A stretch of DNA of 64,000 nt, taken from contig JAFFJZ010000003.1 in assembly GCA_018340375.1 (NCBI GenBank), forward strand, positions 1,674,001 to 1,738,000. The letters run 5' to 3'. This DNA comes from Gonatopus flavifemur (taxonomy: Eukaryota; Arthropoda; Insecta; Hymenoptera; Dryinidae). The notes under the pieces were generated by a model. The model made no database searches, was not told where the DNA came from, and saw nothing but the letters and a program-made list of their open reading frames with translations. Every line of letters begins with the position of its first letter. Positions within the stretch are counted from its first letter, which is position 1. Positions 59,502 to 64,000 of this stretch are shown here, one piece after another. The position numbers and the translations under genes were made by a program.

Positions 59502-61799
59502 CTCAAAACAGTTGAGAATGCGATAACACCGTGGAACCGATTTTCACTTGTCAAATTCTATGATCCACAACACTTTCGTTAATGAAATGACTCTGCCCAA
59601 CTAAGGAATGGATTTATATCGACGCATTGAAGGAGACAATTCCCACTTTTTCCAATTTCTTTCATCTTGAAACGTTCGGTCGATGAACGTACCCCCTGTG
59701 TATGTTTCAGGTCAGAGACACTCAAGCTATCAACCGTAAAATTCTGACAATAAATCGTTGTAACCAATTCTCGATTGCCTCAATAATTCAATACCTGATA
59801 CCTAATATTTATGTAATCTCACTTTCAAGTGAAATCCATTTGGAAAAATTGTTGTTGAATTATCAATTTTCTACTGTTTGTATTTACAAAATACTGGGGA
59901 ATTGATACATAATCGTGATTCCGTAGTCCTTTTTTGTTTATCACAGATGAAATATGTTGTGAAAAAAGGAGCAATAATAAAGGAGGAGGAATATTAAATA
60001 TACTTACTTGAATTTCGATAAAATTCATGAAAAACGAATGCAAACGTTTAGAAAAATCCCAGTGAATGCGGAGAAAGGACTCTCATCTCCTGCTTTTCCG
60101 ATTCTCATGAAACTTATAGTATGTTTCCGCGATGGTCCCATATGAGTTTTCGGTTGAATCAAGAGAGAGGGGAAAAATTTCACTTTCGGAAAAGGTAAAT
60201 GTCTCTTATTGAGAGCTTATTATTATGGTCTTATATGAATTTCAGGTGTATCGGTGGATCGATAAGTTGAAGGTAAGAAATAATTCTTCTTGAAGTTTTT
60301 CTAACACAAACGAGAAAGCCATGTGCTAATTAGCAGACATTTTTTTCATGCATTATCTTTGAAATATTTTTAGTAAGATATCCAATGAAAACCTTCTAGA
60401 CAATGACGAATTTTTGCTTGTCTAGGATGCTATTAGCGAAGAGTTTACTTTCGAAACTACAATCATAAATCTTAGGGCAATGCGTATACGTCTTTATCCG
60501 TAAAATTATATGCATTATTGTCCAGTAGCGGTATCAGCTTTTATTTTCTTCTCCTCGTCTCTCAGTATTCATCTTCAACGATGATCCAAGTTGAGATATG
60601 AAGTTGTTTTTGAAGTTTGAATCGTTTTTTTCAAAATATTCCTAGTTCAAACCAAGAATATTAAAGCTTAAATATACCTTTGATTCTTCTAAGCAGGCCA
60701 TATTTTGAGGATCAGCTCTAACCAAAATGATAATAGTTCTACAAGAATTTGAGCTATTAATTCTAGATTTTACTTAGCTTCAGCGATATATTAAGATTAA
60801 CTTATGTAAACGTATCCATACGGGAATATTCGAAATTCAATCAGATTTTGAATATTTGGAAAAAAACAAACACGAATCTTCCATATCTAAGTTTCAAATT
60901 GCAATTTTCTCGAAAAATCCACAATTTCTTTACCAGTTCTAAAAAATCTCGATCGATGAAGAATTCTTTCCGCGTGTATGTACATTTATAAACTCAGCCA
61001 GACTGGAGTAAGGAAATTAGTTTCATAAATACTGGATTTCACGCGTATTATATCGAATGATAAATTTTTTCCCCTCGCACCAGCGCTACCGATGATATTT
61101 TATCGACCAGTAAGAATAATGAGAAAATTTCATGAGAAAGTATAAATGTGATAAAAATGTATGGTAGCAAAAAAAAAGAGAAAGTAGCAGGAGGAAGAAG
61201 AAGACTACGACGACGGTACTTGTTCAGCGTTGTGTTTTATATACCCTAAGAATCTATGAAGCAATATCATCGGCACGCATCGCATGGTCCATTGTGCATC
61301 ACGAATTGAAGCATTTCCTGTAAAATGTCGATGCATAAGCCAATGAGATTTTACAAAATTCGATGCATGCGGGTTCGAATTGACTTGGGAATCTTTCGAA
61401 TGAGAAAAAAAAGTAATTTACAACAAGAAATTTTACGATCTTATGAGACAGAATGTGTATTGCGTTTATTGTTTCGTTCTTTCTTTTCTTTTTTCCGTAT
61501 AATATTTTAATATGTACATTTTGAAAAAAGAATTGTTACAAACGAAAGCTGAAAATTTCATTACTAGTCTTCGAATCGGTATATGTAATATATTCAGCAT
61601 CATTCTACGTGAGAAGCTAATAAAATTTTGATCAACTTTTGTATTTCCATATGTACAAAATAATCGGTATTTCTATACAGATCTAATTTTCTCTAAGTTA
61701 ATAAGGTATAGAAAGAAGAAATCGATATTTTGACGGCCCACGAATCAAATCATAAATCGCGTAAAAAAATGAGTTCAATTAATCTAATTTTCATTGCAA
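59502..61799. other. Intergenic stretch, nothing firm seen
   Basis: AT-rich DNA holding the promoter region of the four-module gene at the left edge and the 3' flank of the next gene at the right. Open frames are short and without splice support. Confidence 0.6.
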
Positions 61800-63909
61800 T
61801 TACGAAGTATATTTTTGATCAATTATAGAAACATCTTTTCCTACTGGTTTAAGCGTTGTTGTTGTTCTTATATTTCTAACGTTTGGAATGTATGATTTTT
61901 TTAAAAATATCTCCTCGGGCGCTGTATTTTCATCTTGCCTGGTATCGTTGACGTCAACAGTCTTCTCTCCCGACACGGGCTCGAGTATTATTGCACTTAA
62001 ATAGTCTGATTCTGTATTGTCTTTATAACCATTTTGCAACTCAGATGTCTTTGATATTTCTTCCAATTGTGGTTTTGATGTGCGATGATGAGAATTGTGC
62101 TGATTCTTTTTGGGTTCCAACTCCGGTAAAGGAATACCTCCTGTTGTCGTTAGATTTTTATGATTCCGTATGTCACTCCAACTGTCAACATTCAAAAATT
62201 CACATTTATCATTCGAAATAATGATAGATCGATTCGGTTGGAGGCGGTGGTGGATTTACAGAATTGAGATTAACAATTTTTGAATTCGCCCTATCATCGA
62301 AATACACCCACCGCTTCGATGAAGGGTTCCGTTATACGCATACGACTACCGCAAGAGTCATTTCAAAATACGAGAAACAAAATGTTCCCTCGAAAGAAGG
62401 AAATTCGTTATTGGATAAGGGGATTTTTCGTTTCTTAGCGTACGAGAGTCGTATGCGTTTAATGTACCCGTATCGCTCAATGATTTAATAATTGAAGTAA
62501 GAGCTCACCCCAGTTGGCTAACGGACGCAGCATGAAACATGTTCAATTTTATATTATAATCTCAGAAACCATGTTGCAATTTCATGATTATATACGTATA
62601 TTTCAATAAATTCGTGACGATGGAGGAGAAAGATAACGATCTTTCATAAAGTTAAATTCAGAAAAATAAAATGTAATTCATGCATTTTTCTGTAACTTTT
62701 CTAATCCTTCTTCTTTTGATTCAAATAAAGAAAAAAAGCATTACATTCGATAACATGCAAATAATTTGTCATCACATTTATCAATGTTGAAAAGGGGAGA
62801 AAAACCCGGAAAATGAAACCGGGACGTTTCATTTTCGCATTATAAAAAAAACTTTTCAGTTGAATTTTGGTTGTCACAAAGTTATTTTAATGAATCAATG
62901 CATCCAAAGATCTATTACGACAGTTGATATGAATTCATTCCCCCTGCTGTAACGGAAGATTTTTGCTGTCTGGGGAATTGAATTTTCGATTCACAGCACA
63001 AACAAAGTCTTTTATAGAAAATTTTCCGAGGTAAATTCATTATTTCGCAATACAAATGTGAAATAATATGAATTCATATCGTTAACTCCAATTCTACTCT
63101 ACAGCATATTTTGTATGCAACAAAGATCATTCAACTAAATATTGAAATTTAATTTCGAGGAGTTTACAAGGCAGCACTCGAAATATACTTTTCAACAATG
63201 TTTTACTTTTTCACATAGAGTCATATGATATTCGATGTGGAATGATATAAATTAATATTCTGATATATAACAAGTAACGCGAAAATAAACGAGGTGTACA
63301 AGTATGAAAATATTGAATGCAGAAAGAAGTAAATATCCCAACAGTAAGTCACAAAAGCTGACGCACTCTACCTTCCCGATTCTGAAGCTGATGTAATACA
63401 TGAGTCGTGTATTAAATAATGTTCCATCAGAGCAGCAAGAAAAAATTGTAATACGTTAATAAATGTGGCGTATATTTCAGGAAAGAAGAATATCATTGGG
63501 AAAATGGAAAGTTCTCTTCTTATCAAATATTCGATAATTTGATCTGCCTGATCGCGATCGGAAAAAAGTTTTTGGTTGCCAGTGTTTTTTTTTACAACAG
63601 CATGACAATTGGTCTTCATAATTGAACATCTTAGAGTCATATTAAGCAATTTACTCGGTTATTCGAACTCAATAGAATTCGATGATTTAACGATCAAGTT
63701 TAATCGGGCGTTTAACGGAAGATTGAATTATTTTTATAAGAAACATTATATACGAATTCTAATATTTGATAATCACTTGGATACAATCTTTTTTTCATTC
63801 AGAGATTCTTGATTATTTATTGCGAAAGATCTTACCTCACTAGGGGTCCCATATTGCCTTCTTGGGGAAGCGATTGGAGGAGGGAAGGACCTGATGATAA
63901 AGGACGTAT
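61800..63909 (-). CDS. Unrecognised gene, last two exons (5' end beyond window)
   Basis: Minus-strand exons 63836-63909 (74 nt, acceptor TTTTCGTCAG, donor GAG|GTAAGA) and 61800-62181 (acceptor GTTGACAG, stop TAA at 61800-61802) join with a matching Ser codon (AG|T). The visible ~151 residues are hydrophilic: RPLSSGPSLLQSLPQEGNMG, then LVSWSDIRNHKNLTTTGG, and a tail with many Thr, Lys, Asn and Glu residues (EEIFLKKSYIPNVRN). There is one possible N-glycosylation site (NLT). No cysteine, membrane segment or known domain was seen. It lies in the same orientation upstream of the four-module secreted protein gene. I do not recognise the family; the intron is 1.65 kb. Confidence 0.5.
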
Positions 63910-64000
63910 CTGACGAAAATATAAAAATACAATTTATCATATCAAGAGAAAAGGTATAACAAAACTTACAATGAGACTAACAAATGAGTGAATCGTTTTT

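Overview
The window is AT-rich nuclear DNA from an animal, most likely an insect and possibly a hymenopteran. That assignment rests on small GT-AG introns (about 80-150 bp) mixed with long ones, insect-like STUB1/CHIP and GTPBP2 proteins, and many short inverted-repeat (MITE-like) elements. No bacterial, phage or CRISPR feature and no intact autonomous transposon was seen. Exons were joined by hand from splice signals, reading phase and protein family resemblance; no alignment was run.

Layout: (1) 39-1603, plus: the last three coding exons of PGAP1, an ER GPI-inositol deacylase. (2) 5776-8751, minus: complete STUB1/CHIP, four coding exons, about 297 aa. (3) 8.8-10.7 kb: a palindrome-rich repeat block. 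(4) 10774-14383, plus: complete GTPBP2-type GTPase, six coding exons, 585 aa. (5) 17586-24049, minus: ACSS3-like mitochondrial short-chain acyl-CoA synthetase, eleven coding exons found, transit-peptide exon not found. (6) 27833-28092, minus: two-exon end of a small unrecognised gene. (7) 32388-44378, minus: C-terminal exons of a Zasp-like (ALP/Enigma-type) muscle scaffold candidate, ending in a 496-aa disordered last exon. (8) 54671-54833: a weak candidate terminal exon. (9) 56211-59501, minus: a 715-aa secreted protein with four copies of a C-x9-C-x2-C-x10/11-C module. (10) 61800-63909, minus: the 3' exons of an unrecognised gene that runs off the right edge.

The genes look like ordinary unlinked neighbours: membrane anchor remodelling, protein quality control, a translational-type GTPase, mitochondrial acyl-CoA metabolism, a cytoskeletal scaffold and a secreted protein. 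There is no operon and no clear shared pathway. The most novel items are the four-module secreted protein, the Zasp-like transcript with duplicated SRxFRxLQ motif exons and two possible endings, an apparent Gly-to-Asp change in the AMP-binding loop of the ACSS3-like enzyme, and several families of foldback elements, one nested inside another.
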